Below, piece by piece: positions 46,596 to 56,383 of a stretch of 64,000 nt of DNA (the stretch's first letter is position 1; each line of letters starts with the position of its first letter). The notes under the pieces were generated by a model, which saw only the letters and a list, made by a program, of their open reading frames with translations, was not told the DNA's origin and did no database searches. The position numbers were made by a program, and so were the translations under genes. The DNA comes from Pandoraea fibrosis (lineage in GTDB: Bacteria > Pseudomonadota > Gammaproteobacteria > Burkholderiales > Burkholderiaceae): NCBI RefSeq assembly GCF_000807775.2, contig NZ_CP047385.1, positions 992,001 through 1,056,000 of the forward strand. The letters run 5' to 3'.

Positions 46596-47732
46596 ATGCA
46601 GATCCGCCACGCCGTCACTCTTGCCTTCTTGCTTGCCCCGGTCGGGGTCATGGCGCAGAACCAAGGCCAGGCAGAGAAGAGCCCCTGGAGGACCATTGAG
46701 CCGGGTGGTGAAACCTCCTGCGCGACAGGAACACCCTATGCCTTCCATGTGAAGCCGGGTGAAGGCGCGGACGCCGCGAAGCTCATGATCTTTCTCAGTG
46801 GCGGCGGCGCCTGCTGGACGGGCGAGCAATGCGACCCCAGCTCGGCGGTTTACATTCCCTTCGCGCGTCCTCAGCCAAACGAACCGCAGTGGCGGAGCGA
46901 ATACATGGGGCGCCTTGGACTCTCTGAACGGGTTGATCCAAGCGACCCGCGCAACTGGCGGGGAGTCTTCGACCTCGGCAACCCGGAAAACCCGGTTGCC
47001 AAATGGACGCAGGTCTATGCCTCCTATTGCACAGGCGACGTATACCTCGGCAATCGCGATGTGACCTACAAGACAGCGGATGGTCGGGAGATAGCGGTGC
47101 GCCACCGGGGGCGTGCAAATGTGGAATCGGTGCTCAGTTGGGTCTATCAGAACGTGAAGAAGCCCGAGCGCATCGTCGTTGCCGGGTCGAGCGCGGGCGC
47201 CATCGGCGCGCCGATCTATGCGGCGGAAGTCGCGGATCATTATCCGGACGTTGAGATTACCGCCGTCTCGGACGGCGCGGGCGGCTATCGGTCCCCGAAG
47301 ATTGCGGAATTGATCCGGCACTGGGGCTTCTGGGATGGCGCGCCCAAATGGATGGGCGGCGTCGATCGCAAGAGCGCGACGTTCGAAGATCTCGGCCGCG
47401 CGGCGGTGAGACACGCGCCGCGTTTGCGAGTCGTCGAACTCGACACCGCCTATGACCAGGCGCAGGAAAGGTTCCAGAAGGCCTTCGGCACTCCCTCCAG
47501 GCTCTACCCGCTGCTGTTGCAGAACCGGGCGGAACAGGCCAAGGGGATTCCCGGCTTCGCAGGCTTTACGAGCCGTGGCAAGGAGCACACGCAGCTCCTT
47601 TTCGACCGCTTCTATACCAATAAAGAGGAAGGCGTTCGCGTAGTGGACTGGTTCCGCGACGTGACGGAAGGCCGCAAGGTCAAAAGCGTCACTTGCGGCG
47701 AACCGAAGTCCTGCGAAAAGGAACCGGAATAG
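46596..47732 (+). CDS. Secreted pectinacetylesterase/NOTUM-family hydrolase
   Basis: A 378-residue exported serine esterase. A signal peptide (MQIRHAVTLAFLLAPVGVMAQ) precedes the oxyanion loop LMIFLSGGGACWTGEQC, the nucleophile elbow VAGSSAGAIGAPIYA and the late catalytic His in SRGKEHTQLLF. These are the PAE/NOTUM family motifs; members deacetylate plant pectin or other esters, so the substrate is uncertain. The ATG at 46596 follows GGGAGAGAGGAACCCT. It sits in the decayed prophage and may be transferred cargo; it is intact. Confidence 0.82.
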   Translation: MQIRHAVTLAFLLAPVGVMAQNQGQAEKSPWRTIEPGGETSCATGTPYAFHVKPGEGADAAKLMIFLSGGGACWTGEQCDPSSAVYIPFARPQPNEPQWRSEYMGRLGLSERVDPSDPRNWRGVFDLGNPENPVAKWTQVYASYCTGDVYLGNRDVTYKTADGREIAVRHRGRANVESVLSWVYQNVKKPERIVVAGSSAGAIGAPIYAAEVADHYPDVEITAVSDGAGGYRSPKIAELIRHWGFWDGAPKWMGGVDRKSATFEDLGRAAVRHAPRLRVVELDTAYDQAQERFQKAFGTPSRLYPLLLQNRAEQAKGIPGFAGFTSRGKEHTQLLFDRFYTNKEEGVRVVDWFRDVTEGRKVKSVTCGEPKSCEKEPE

Positions 47733-48258
47733 GAGTCTTCCGGTTCGGACAAGGCTGTAACTTCGATAGCATTTCTGCCGCGTTGCCCGGCTGGCTTCCC
47801 GCAAAACACATGCGTCACTGGTGGTGACTACACGTGACACTGCACTGCCGGGCAAACGTGGTTGGATTTCTGAACGAATACAACCTCGATGGCTATCAGA
47901 ATGGCCTGTTCAAGTACCAGAACCCTTCCATCAATTCGCTGTGGAGCACCATGTCGGTGCAGATCAGCGTTCTTTAACCTGCTGATCGTCGCCTGATGTT
48001 GTTGAGGCCGGGAAACCGGCCTTTTGTATTTCTAAACGTGGATATTGACGCCGATGGGTTGGCCTTGCCGACCCAACATGATCGATATAGCCGATTTCAG
48101 CATCTTCACGGTCGTCTCGTCGTTGCGGGATAGCGCGCCTTCTGTGCCGTCGCGCATCTTCTGCGTGAAAGTCGTATCGCTTCCCGGCGCTCTCGGCCGT
48201 TAGCGAATATAGGTGCTTAGCGTTTCGGGGGGGAAGGCGAATTCTCTCTTCGCCAAGC
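47733..48258. other. Region of gene fragments downstream of the esterase
   Basis: Two short stretches look like broken coding sequence. On the plus strand at about 47858-47978 the frame reads VVGFLNEYNLDGYQNGLFKY and ends WSTMSVQISVL, stop. On the minus strand at about 48032-48190 it reads TFTQKMRDGTEGALSRNDET and ends IMLGRQGQPIGVNIHV, stop. Neither has a proper start, and neither belongs to a family I recognise. They fit prophage decay. Confidence 0.35.
48006..48027 (+). terminator. Terminator in the decayed region
   Basis: GGCCGG and CCGGCC form a 6-bp stem with a GAAA tetraloop followed by TTTTG. Confidence 0.6.
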
Positions 48259-48298
48259 AAACAATGAGGCCCTTGATTACCCAAGGGCCTCATTGTTT
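48259..48298. terminator. 17-bp perfect hairpin after the autotransporter gene
   Basis: AAACAATGAGGCCCTTG and CAAGGGCCTCATTGTTT are perfectly complementary with a 6-nt loop ATTACC. It lies 58 bp beyond the autotransporter stop, and A-rich/T-rich stem ends allow termination in both directions. Confidence 0.8.
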
Positions 48299-48355
48299 CC
48301 GGCGGCCTGACCTCTCTTCATCGCCGCAGTCTATGCAAGGCCCCGGAGGGGCGCC

Positions 48356-51300
48356 TCACCAGTTAAATCGAACACCGACGATGCCCTGGGCGACGGATTG
48401 CCGTGAGCGGCTGTCATCGAGCGACACGCGGTAGCTCGCCTGGCCATAGAAGCTCGTATAAGCGTTCACTCGCGCCGTCACACCGCCGCCGATCTCCACC
48501 GCCGTCTCGCCGAAACGGCTCGCGATGGGCGCGTTCGTGCCGAACGTCGCCTGGTCGCTGCCCGAAAAGGCGTGCCAGAGATTCAACAGCGCATACGGTT
48601 GCCAGAGCGTGCCCCGCGCATCGCGCCCCGTGCGTTGGAGCCGTATACCCAGCCGGCCTGTCACGGCGTTCGCCGAATCCCAATCCACACTCGAGTACGC
48701 GTCTTGCGCGTGATTCACCGACAGGTGTTGCCAGATGATCTGCGCCTGCGGCTCCCACTGCCAGTCGCTCTCGTCGCCGAACCGGATCGGGTATCCGGTC
48801 TCAAGCGAGGCGGTGTAGCCCGTTGCATGGGGCGATATTTCGGCGCCGTAGTTCGACTTTGCGTTGATGTCGTACCAGCTTGTCTGAAAGACGGCATCGG
48901 TATACCACCCGCTCGGGCCGAAATGGGTCCAATACGCGCCGACCGAGGGCCCGCTCATCGAGAGTTTTCCGACTTCCAGATCTTGTGTGCCAAGCGCGAA
49001 GCCGCTCACCGACGACGTGTTGTAGTCCGTATAAGCGGCATAGACGCCGACATGGTCGCGATGCCCGCTGTCTGTCGTGCGTCGCAAGAGGTCGAAGCCT
49101 GCCTGCACCCCGGTCTGATTGCCGGTCGCCTTGGTATCGACATCGCCCGTCCAGCGATTGTTCACGTGTGCGCCGAACACGCGTGCCCATCCCAGGTTGC
49201 CATAGGTACGGCCTTCCGGAATGCCACGAAGATTCTCCTCTTCGCCAACCCGTTGATGCAGAGTGCCGAGCGTGGCCAGCCCCATTTGTCGCGCCAGTGC
49301 CGGCACCGGCATGTAGAGCGCCACCTCGGGGCGATAGAGCGGAATTTCCGTGGTCGGCGCCGATGGACTGCTCGGTGCCACGCTCAAATTCGAGCGCAGG
49401 AACCAGTCGTCGGCGCCGGTACTGCCACCGCGAAAGAGCTGGTACTCGTAGGCACCGGCGGCAACACGTTGGCCCAGCGCAAAGGCATTCGTCGCGGAGG
49501 TGCCGCCCCCGGTCACCTGAACCAGTCGAATGCCATCGGCCGTCGTTTGCGCGCCGGGGCCGCCGGCATTATTGACCAGCAGCGCGGTGGTGCCGCTGGC
49601 CTGGCCGCCATTGACCACCAGAAGATTGGTCGGCGAGTTGTCGGTGCCGAGATAAGTGTTGAACCCGATGCGGCCGCCGGCGCCGCCGGCGTAGCTGCCG
49701 ACCGTTAGCGCACTGTACGATCCCGGCAGGGCCAGGAACTGGATCAGGCCCGCGTTACTCACAGCGCCTACAACGTTGGAGTTCCCCGTCACATTCCAGA
49801 CGCTGCTGCCATCGATTGCGACATTGGTGGCATTGCGAGCCAGGCCGGTCCAGAGGCTGCCTTGCAGCGAGACGTTTGCGGTGTTGCCGGCATCGGCCAG
49901 CAAGTCCCCCGTCCATTGCGATGCGTCGAAGCTCGCATTGACGGTATTGCCCGCGCCGCTCAACACCAGATCGCCGACCCAGCGACTGTTGCCGAGATGG
50001 TAGGTGAGGGTGGAGGGATCGACGACGATGTCGCCGGAGACGGTGGGCATGTCGACGATATTGAGCGTCAGATTGGACGCGGTGCCCGCAGCGTCTTCCG
50101 TCGCCTGCGCGAGCAACTTTCGGCCATTGACGGTCGCCGGGGCGATCGTATTGACGCCACTGAGCGTGACGGCGCCAGTGCCGCCGTCGGCCATCACGAT
50201 GGCACCGTTTGCCGCGCTCAGGCTGCCGCCATTTACCGAGACAATACTCGGCGCGCTGCCCGAGAGATAGATCGCCGCCGATCCGTTGCCGCTGACCTCA
50301 ATGGCAGTTCCCGTGGCCGACACGGTGCCGCCGTTGATGGCCGCAATGCCATGCGCCGCGCTGCCTGCGGTTGTAACCGAACCGCCGCTCGCTTGCACCT
50401 GTCCCGAATTGCTGGCCTCGATACCGTTGGCCGCAACGCCTGCGGTGGTAATGGCGGCGCGGTTCAGTGTGACGGCGCTGCCGGCGTCTTGCGCCAGGGC
50501 GCCGAAGGCGCTCTGGCCCTGCGTGTTCACGGTGATGTCGGTGGCACCGATCGTACCGCCGGCCGACGCGTGCACGCCAACGGCTTTGGCGTTCGTGGTG
50601 CTGATCCGTGTGCCGGTCAGACTGATGAGACTGCCGCTATCGGTCGCTCGGACGGCATCGGCGCCACCGACCGAGGCAGTATCGGCACCATGAGTCGTGA
50701 TGGTGCCGCCGGTGACGGAAGCCGTTCCCCCCTGTTGGGCCCAGATGCCGACGGCACCGTCGCCGTTTGTTGTCACGGCATTGTTTTCGGCCTGTAACTG
50801 ACTGCCCGCGCCCACCACATCCACGCCATGAGCTTCGAGGCCGATCTGGGCATCCGGGAACTGGAGGACGGGCGGAGAACTGCCGCTGACCCGATATCCG
50901 GTGGTGATCTCGGTGCCTTTTGCAAGCACTGTGCTGCCATCGCTGACAAGCAAGCCCGCACTCGACGGGCCTGACGTGCGGACGATGGTGCTGGTCAGCG
51001 TGATCGTGCTGGCGCCAGTGGCCTGCGCGCCCGGCGAATCGGGTTGGTAGGTGAAGATGCCATAGCCCGCGAAGTCGATCTTGCCCCCGGCGTCGGCCCA
51101 CACGCCGGGGCTGTTTGCGCCATAGGTGGCCGAACTCGCACCATTGCTCACGACGATGCTGCTACCCGGGCCCCGAGCGAGCATGCCAGGGGAGTTGGCG
51201 TTGACTGTGCCTCCGTAATAATCCCCGGACGCAATGGCGCCGCCGTTGATGGTGATGTTTCCGCCTGCGGTGGCGAACAACCCCGCGCTGCCGTTGCCGT

Positions 51301-51874
51301 AGACATTTACGTATGTGCCGATCAGGCTGAGACGGCTGCCTGCGCCTGACGCAACCGCGCCTGGGGCATTGTCACCAAAGCTGTACGTGTTCACGTTGTT
51401 CAGGGTGATCAAGCCCCCAGCATCCGCAAATGCGGCCGACGCGCCCGCACCTGAGGTCGTGATGGTGGTGTTGGTGCCGGTGATCTGGCCCCCACCGTTG
51501 GCATACAAGCCATGCCCGCCCGCGCCCAAGGTTTCGACCGTGGAAACATCCTGCGTTGTGCCGTCCAGCGTCACCGTCCCTTTGTTTGTCGCCTGTACGC
51601 CCAGGCCGGTGCCAGTTGCGGTAAGACTGACAGACGTGCCGCTATACGTTATCCCGGTGCCGGAGACTTGCACGACGGGGTCCACGCCAGTGCTTTCTCG
51701 CACGGTGAGGGCCGAATCGGCGCAACTATCAGTGGATAGGCTGAGTGTCGCTGGAGCCGGTGCGCATTGCGCCAGCGCTTGCGCCGAAGGCAGCATCGCC
51801 GCCACGACAGTGGCCAAGACATGGCGTTTGGTTCTGGGAGGGCTCTTTAACGCGGGTTTCGTCTTGCCAGACAC
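48356..51874 (-). CDS. Type V autotransporter with pertactin-like passenger
   Basis: A 1172-residue autotransporter. An extended basic signal peptide (about residues 1-35, ending SAQALAQ) precedes a passenger built of Gly/Ala/Thr/Ser-rich imperfect beta-helix repeats such as AGVAANGIEASNSGQVQASG and GSAAHGIAAINGGTVSATG. A pertactin-like region follows. The C-terminal ~290 residues form the beta-barrel (RTYGNLGWARVFGAHVNNRW onward), ending in the Omp-type GVRFNW. It would be secreted to the cell surface as an adhesin or similar. Substrate or receptor is unknown, and no protease motif is apparent. Confidence 0.9.
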   Translation of the reverse strand: MSGKTKPALKSPPRTKRHVLATVVAAMLPSAQALAQCAPAPATLSLSTDSCADSALTVRESTGVDPVVQVSGTGITYSGTSVSLTATGTGLGVQATNKGTVTLDGTTQDVSTVETLGAGGHGLYANGGGQITGTNTTITTSGAGASAAFADAGGLITLNNVNTYSFGDNAPGAVASGAGSRLSLIGTYVNVYGNGSAGLFATAGGNITINGGAIASGDYYGGTVNANSPGMLARGPGSSIVVSNGASSATYGANSPGVWADAGGKIDFAGYGIFTYQPDSPGAQATGASTITLTSTIVRTSGPSSAGLLVSDGSTVLAKGTEITTGYRVSGSSPPVLQFPDAQIGLEAHGVDVVGAGSQLQAENNAVTTNGDGAVGIWAQQGGTASVTGGTITTHGADTASVGGADAVRATDSGSLISLTGTRISTTNAKAVGVHASAGGTIGATDITVNTQGQSAFGALAQDAGSAVTLNRAAITTAGVAANGIEASNSGQVQASGGSVTTAGSAAHGIAAINGGTVSATGTAIEVSGNGSAAIYLSGSAPSIVSVNGGSLSAANGAIVMADGGTGAVTLSGVNTIAPATVNGRKLLAQATEDAAGTASNLTLNIVDMPTVSGDIVVDPSTLTYHLGNSRWVGDLVLSGAGNTVNASFDASQWTGDLLADAGNTANVSLQGSLWTGLARNATNVAIDGSSVWNVTGNSNVVGAVSNAGLIQFLALPGSYSALTVGSYAGGAGGRIGFNTYLGTDNSPTNLLVVNGGQASGTTALLVNNAGGPGAQTTADGIRLVQVTGGGTSATNAFALGQRVAAGAYEYQLFRGGSTGADDWFLRSNLSVAPSSPSAPTTEIPLYRPEVALYMPVPALARQMGLATLGTLHQRVGEEENLRGIPEGRTYGNLGWARVFGAHVNNRWTGDVDTKATGNQTGVQAGFDLLRRTTDSGHRDHVGVYAAYTDYNTSSVSGFALGTQDLEVGKLSMSGPSVGAYWTHFGPSGWYTDAVFQTSWYDINAKSNYGAEISPHATGYTASLETGYPIRFGDESDWQWEPQAQIIWQHLSVNHAQDAYSSVDWDSANAVTGRLGIRLQRTGRDARGTLWQPYALLNLWHAFSGSDQATFGTNAPIASRFGETAVEIGGGVTARVNAYTSFYGQASYRVSLDDSRSRQSVAQGIVGVRFNW

Positions 51875-52094
51875 GGTTCTCCTCCAATGGTCGATCGAGC
51901 TCGATCTATTTGGATAAGATCATAAGTATTTCTAAAGTATTTGTGTGAACCCTGTGGCATCAATGACATCCCGTCTTATACCGATGGGAATCTCTGAAGC
52001 TCGATTTGATTGGAAGTCCATGATAGTCAGTTCATGCTGGTCCACCCGGAAGAACCCCAGGTTCGCGCTTGAGGCCGCATGCGCAAGCCCGTCG

Positions 52095-52742
52095 CTATCG
52101 CAGAATCGGGCCCGGCGTATTCACGTCCACGCAGCAAACGATGGCGTCGACGCCATCGTCGTGCTCGCTCAGATACACATGTCCCACGCCACTATCGAAA
52201 TAAAGGCTATCCCCAGGTGCCAGCCGGAATTTGCTGCCGTTTTCAAACTGCAACAACAGGTTGCCCGATAAGACGAATACAAACTCTTCGCCTGCGTGGC
52301 GGATATAGTCGGGAAAATCTTCCAGCTTGCGCGCGCGAATATGTGCCCGCATCGGCACCATGCGCTTATTGGCAAGATCGGAAGCGATCATGCCGTAGCG
52401 ATAGTTGGGGGTCTCGTATATCGCCTGCTTGCCCGCCTCGGTGAACGATGGGCTGATGCCAGCGCTCAATTCGACGTTGTCGTGTCCGAAGATCGCCGAA
52501 TAGTCCAGCCCGAGTGCCCGCGCAAGTGCGCCAAATTTGTCGTAGGTCAGCGCAATATCGCCGCGCTCCGCCTTCGAGATCGTCGATACCGCGACACCTG
52601 AGCGCTCGCTCAACGCTTTGAGCGTCAGTCCGTTCGCCGTTCTTGCGTTTCGCAGTCGCGCGCCTACCGTTTCGTGACTCACCTGGCTATCGCGCTTCAG
52701 CTTGCCTGGCGAGACGGACTTCTTTCGTGTAGTTGACGTCAT
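52095..52742 (-). CDS. XRE-cupin transcriptional regulator
   Basis: A 215-residue regulator. An XRE helix-turn-helix lies at about residues 27-82 (VGARLRNARTANGLTLKALS, SGVAVSTISKAERG), and a C-terminal cupin follows (EEFVFVLSGNLLLQF, APGDSLYFDSGVGHVYL). This architecture is typical for regulators of amino-acid, polyamine or similar catabolism in which the cupin binds the effector. It is divergent from ridA, and a tandem palindromic operator lies between them. Confidence 0.9.
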   Translation of the reverse strand: MTSTTRKKSVSPGKLKRDSQVSHETVGARLRNARTANGLTLKALSERSGVAVSTISKAERGDIALTYDKFGALARALGLDYSAIFGHDNVELSAGISPSFTEAGKQAIYETPNYRYGMIASDLANKRMVPMRAHIRARKLEDFPDYIRHAGEEFVFVLSGNLLLQFENGSKFRLAPGDSLYFDSGVGHVYLSEHDDGVDAIVCCVDVNTPGPILR

Positions 52743-52818
52743 AGCACTGTAATTGAGCCTGTTGCCCCCGCCCCTGGGACCTGAACATCGCTCGCCAAGG
52801 GGATCGACATATCGGTGT

Positions 52819-52857
52819 TTTCTCGTATACGAGAAATGAAATTCTCATATATGATAA
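52819..52857. promoter_or_regulatory. Tandem palindromic operators between the XRE-cupin gene and ridA
   Basis: TTTCTCGTATACGAGAAA (52819-52836) is a perfect 18-bp palindrome. TTCTCATATATGATAA (52842-52857) is a near-palindrome of the same pattern, TTCTCxTA. Their centres are 22 bp apart, about two helical turns, as for cooperative dimers. The likely ligand is the adjacent XRE-cupin regulator. Confidence 0.7.
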
Positions 52858-52924
52858 CCGGACTGCCCACAGACGCCTGGCGTCCACCTCGACAGCCGCA
52901 TCGTCATTCTCTCCGAGTCCCACA

Positions 52925-53278
52925 ATGAAGAAAGAAATCACGCGTTTGCAAACCAATGCCCGCATGAGTCAAGTGGTCGTTGCCGGCGGTGTCGTATATC
53001 TGGCAGGTCAGGTGCCTGCCACGCAAGGCGCCACCATTACCGAGCAGACGATCGAAGTTCTGAAGCAAATCGACACGCTACTCGCGTCAGCAGGTGTAGA
53101 CAAAACCCATCTTCTGACGGCCAACATCTGGCTTTCCGATGCGCGTCATTTCGACGAATTCAACCGTATCTGGGATGTCTGGATCCCGGAAGGAAATGCG
53201 CCCACGCGAGCGTGCGTTCAATCGTTGTTGATGCGAGCCGGTTTCGACGTAGAAGTTGCCGTGACGGCGTTGGCGTAG
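52925..53278 (+). CDS. RidA/YjgF family enamine/imine deaminase
   Basis: A 117-residue RidA-family protein. Typical motifs are VVVAGGVVYLAGQVP, TEQTIEVLKQIDTLLASAGVDKTHLL and NAPTRACVQSLL, the last with the Arg that binds the substrate carboxylate. RidA hydrolyses reactive imines released by PLP enzymes and by amino-acid oxidases. It stands 97 bp upstream of an FAD amino-acid oxidase gene, whose imine products are its logical substrate. Confidence 0.88.
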   Translation: MKKEITRLQTNARMSQVVVAGGVVYLAGQVPATQGATITEQTIEVLKQIDTLLASAGVDKTHLLTANIWLSDARHFDEFNRIWDVWIPEGNAPTRACVQSLLMRAGFDVEVAVTALA

Positions 53279-53375
53279 GTCCCCCACGGCATTTGCCATT
53301 CAATCACCCCACCGTAGCGTTGCCGCGCGATTGCGCAGCGAACCGTCACAATGGGCTAACGACAATATCTCTGCC

Positions 53376-54608
53376 ATGAAATTCGATGTCCTCGTACTCG
53401 GCGCCGGGATCGTAGGCACTTCGACAGCCATCCATCTTCAGAGTCGCGGCCTGACAACCGCGCTCATTGACCGTGGAGCGCCCGGCAGGGAAACGTCGTT
53501 TGGTAACGCCGGATTGATACAGCGCGAAGGCGTCTATCCTTACGCGTTTCCTCGCGATGTCGGCACACTGCTTCGCTACGCGCGCAATCAATCAACCGAC
53601 GTGCACTATCACCCGTCGGCGCTGCCGGGCATCGCCCCATTTCTTGCACGGTACTGGCATCACTCCGCACCGCAGCGCCATGCCCGCATTGCCCGTCAAT
53701 ACAGCACCCTGATCGAGCATTGTGTGACCGAGCACAAGGCACTCATCGGCCTTGCGGGCGCGGACGACCTTCTACGGGAAGGCGGCTGGCTCAAAGTCTT
53801 CCACACCCGTGGTGCGCTCGATGCTGCGCACCAGGAAGCCGAGCGTTGGCAACGTGAGTATGGCGTGCCATTCGAGCGACTTGATGCAGCGAGACTTCAG
53901 AGGGATGAGCCGTCGCTCTCGACAGCGCTCGTCGGCGCCATTCGATATACCGCCTCGAATTCGATACGCGATCCGGGCGAGCTGGTTGCCCGCTATGCCC
54001 AGCACTTCACATCGATAGGCGGACGCATCCTTCGCGGCGATGCGACCACGCTGACTCCCCACTGGCACGTACAGACGACTGAGGGGGACATCGAAGGCCG
54101 TCAGGCGGTCGTGGCAATGGGCCCCTGGTCCGATACGATCACGAATGCTCTGGGTTACCGGCTCCCGCTGGCAGTCAAGCGTGGCTATCACCGCCACTTC
54201 CGGCCGGAGCCTGGCGCCAGACTGAATCAACCGGTGCTGGATGCCGAAAGCGGCTTCCTGATAGCCCCGATGAACCAAGGTATCCGTCTGACCACCGGCG
54301 TCGAGCTTGCACTGCGCGATGCCCCTCGGACACCCGTTCAACTGGCAGCCGTCGAACCTCTGGCGAGACGCCTGTTCCCGTTAGGCGCACCGGTCGAACC
54401 CGAGCCCTGGATGGGGTGCCGACCCTGCACGCCCGATATGCTGCCGATCATCGGCCCGGCGCCCAAGCATCGCGACCTTTGGTTCGCATTCGGTCACGCG
54501 CATCATGGCCTGACGCTAGGTCCTGTGACAGGGCGTCTGATTGCCGAGATGCTGACCGGCGCGCCAACGCTCGTCGACCCCTCGCCATTTCGTGCCGACC
54601 GATTCTGA
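53376..54608 (+). CDS. DadA-type FAD-dependent D-amino acid dehydrogenase/oxidase
   Basis: A 410-residue FAD-dependent oxidoreductase of the DAO/DadA family. The N-terminal Rossmann motif is VLVLGAGIVGTSTAIHLQSRG. Family blocks include SFGNAGLIQ, ALGYRLPLAVKRGYH and the C-terminal PCTPDMLPIIGPAP...GHAHHGLTLGP segment that contacts FAD. It most likely oxidises D-amino acids to imino acids, which fits the preceding ridA. The ATG at 53376 starts the Rossmann fold directly; earlier codons are in the ridA-dadA gap. Confidence 0.88.
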   Translation: MKFDVLVLGAGIVGTSTAIHLQSRGLTTALIDRGAPGRETSFGNAGLIQREGVYPYAFPRDVGTLLRYARNQSTDVHYHPSALPGIAPFLARYWHHSAPQRHARIARQYSTLIEHCVTEHKALIGLAGADDLLREGGWLKVFHTRGALDAAHQEAERWQREYGVPFERLDAARLQRDEPSLSTALVGAIRYTASNSIRDPGELVARYAQHFTSIGGRILRGDATTLTPHWHVQTTEGDIEGRQAVVAMGPWSDTITNALGYRLPLAVKRGYHRHFRPEPGARLNQPVLDAESGFLIAPMNQGIRLTTGVELALRDAPRTPVQLAAVEPLARRLFPLGAPVEPEPWMGCRPCTPDMLPIIGPAPKHRDLWFAFGHAHHGLTLGPVTGRLIAEMLTGAPTLVDPSPFRADRF

Positions 54609-54665
54609 CGCGGCGCGGTGCCATTCCATCGCCTGCGTGTGTCGCCGTCCGGCGGCGCTTCAGAC

Positions 54666-54692
54666 GAAAAAAAGCCCTCCGATGTGAAGGGC
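54666..54692 (-). terminator. Possible terminator after the M81 gene
   Basis: GCCCT and AGGGC form a short stem; on the minus strand it is followed by seven T residues. It lies in the 178-bp gap between convergent genes. Confidence 0.5.
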
Positions 54693-54786
54693 AAAATTTG
54701 CCGGAGTTTTGGCGATTCCCGGCAAACTATCGGATCAGCCGACTTGTCGCGAATCTGCACGATCCGTGGCGTCGATGCGCCCCGGA

Positions 54787-56244
54787 TCACGCGAACGGAT
54801 TTTCAACGCGAGGCCAGTAGTTAAGGTCGCGGTGGCGATAGGGAATGGCTGCGAAATCTGGCGTCAGTGCACCGGGCGCCGCGACGTGAACGATCGCCTT
54901 CGCCCGGGGGGCAAACTCCGCCTGGAAGTGCTGAGTCGATTTCACGACCACGAGTCGCTTGGCGTCCATTGGCACACCGATGCCCGTGAATGCGTCCACG
55001 CCGATGACTTGTGTTCGCACGGACACCAGCACGATGTCCAATCCGTTGGGCCCTTCCACCCAGATCGAGCGACCCAGCGGGATCGACATCCCGGAGATGC
55101 TCTGCGAATGCGTATCGTGCACGGCCCGAACGGTAACGCGCAGGTCAATCGGGTCGCCTGACGCGGCACCGCACTTACCGCCAATGCGAAGGTCGAGTGT
55201 GGCGCCGACGCCGGCATCCGCACAGATCTGAATGGCGCCCAAATCCCAGAAGCAACCCAATGCGACATCGGGAATACCGCGCTCGACGACCCGCCGGAGG
55301 ATGAAGGTGCTGTCTCCGGGGGCGCCACCGCCGGGGTTGTCGGCAACATCGGCTACGACCACCGGGCCGGCACCTACGGCCAGGGCGATGTCGAGCCCGT
55401 GATCCAGATCGTGCCATTGGGGCTGGACCTCACGTCGTATCGCCCAGAATTCCTGTCCGAGTTGGTGTGCCAGTGCACTGGCGAGCGCAGGGTCGCGGTC
55501 TGCAATCACCCAGAGCTTCGCACCGGCTTCGGGGACATCGCCCCAGGGAAAGCCATGGCCAAGAGACACGGAGAGAATTCCATCGCGTCCCTCGAAGGAC
55601 TTCATTCGCCGCACAAAGCCGGCCATCGGTTCCGATGTGGTGTGCCATGCCCCGACCATACGGCAATCGAATACGGCCGTGACTGGTTTTACTTTTCCCT
55701 CCACGGCCTGCGTCACCAGTCGATAGACCTCGCGCAACCGGTCGATTGCATCGGTATGCGGATATTCCTTGTAGGCGATGAGAATGTCGGCCGCACACTG
55801 CATCCGCTCGGTGAAATGACAGTGGGGGTCGAGCGTTGCCGCGATCGGCACATCGGGGCCGACAACTTCGCGAATGCACGCAAGGAGATCGCCTTCGCAG
55901 TCGTCGTAATGCTGCGCCACCATCGCGCCGTGAAGCATGAGGACGACGGCGTCAAGCGGCAGTGCTGCGCGTACACCGGCGACGATTTCATCGCGCAGCG
56001 TTTCATAGACTTCCCGGATCACGGGCCCCGAAGGCTGCGCCTCTGCGCCCAGGCCTTCGGCGATCTCGTGCTCCTCCGACTGAGCGAGTCGCCGAAGCTC
56101 TGCTAGCAGATAGCCCACACCTTCAGGCGAGCGGATGCTTGCATCGCCCCGGAAGATCCCGTATTCCTGAAATCCTCCCCACCCGGTGGGGCATGGCGCG
56201 AAGGTATTGGTTTCTGTCGAGAGATGTGCCGCGAAGATCTTCAT
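54787..56244 (-). CDS. M81 family metallopeptidase (MlrC-like)
   Basis: A 485-residue protein of the M81/MlrC (microcystinase C-like) family. The start MKIFAAHLSTETNTFAPCPT is typical. Conserved blocks are DAVVLMLHGAMVAQHYDDCEGDLL, PIAATLDPHCHFTERM, ADILIAYKEYPHTDAIDRL and VVVADVADNPGGGAPGDST. His and Asp residues in these blocks supply the zinc site. Known members cleave linearised microcystin or act on related peptides or amidohydrolase substrates; here the neighbours point to modified or D-residue peptides. Convergent with the DadA-type gene. Confidence 0.88.
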   Translation of the reverse strand: MKIFAAHLSTETNTFAPCPTGWGGFQEYGIFRGDASIRSPEGVGYLLAELRRLAQSEEHEIAEGLGAEAQPSGPVIREVYETLRDEIVAGVRAALPLDAVVLMLHGAMVAQHYDDCEGDLLACIREVVGPDVPIAATLDPHCHFTERMQCAADILIAYKEYPHTDAIDRLREVYRLVTQAVEGKVKPVTAVFDCRMVGAWHTTSEPMAGFVRRMKSFEGRDGILSVSLGHGFPWGDVPEAGAKLWVIADRDPALASALAHQLGQEFWAIRREVQPQWHDLDHGLDIALAVGAGPVVVADVADNPGGGAPGDSTFILRRVVERGIPDVALGCFWDLGAIQICADAGVGATLDLRIGGKCGAASGDPIDLRVTVRAVHDTHSQSISGMSIPLGRSIWVEGPNGLDIVLVSVRTQVIGVDAFTGIGVPMDAKRLVVVKSTQHFQAEFAPRAKAIVHVAAPGALTPDFAAIPYRHRDLNYWPRVENPFA

Positions 56245-56383
56245 TGCGAGTCCAGAGGTGTGAAGAAAACCGTTGCACACACTCTATTGAGACCGCGTTG
56301 CCGGATTGTGAGCAATGTGTATCCACATTGACACACACGTGGGAAGACGTTCGTCCGAACGTTGGCGTCGGTGCTGCAGACAC

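Noticed and set aside
45462-48355. A third copy of the tRNA-Ser att sequence marking the far end of the older element
   Set aside because: I looked for the T-arm core TTCGAATCCCC in this stretch and did not find it; the old right end seems to be deleted.
54787-56244. Assignment as a true microcystin-degradation (mlr) cluster
   Set aside because: Only an MlrC-like gene is present; there is no recognisable mlrA, mlrB or mlrD, so the narrower name is not justified.
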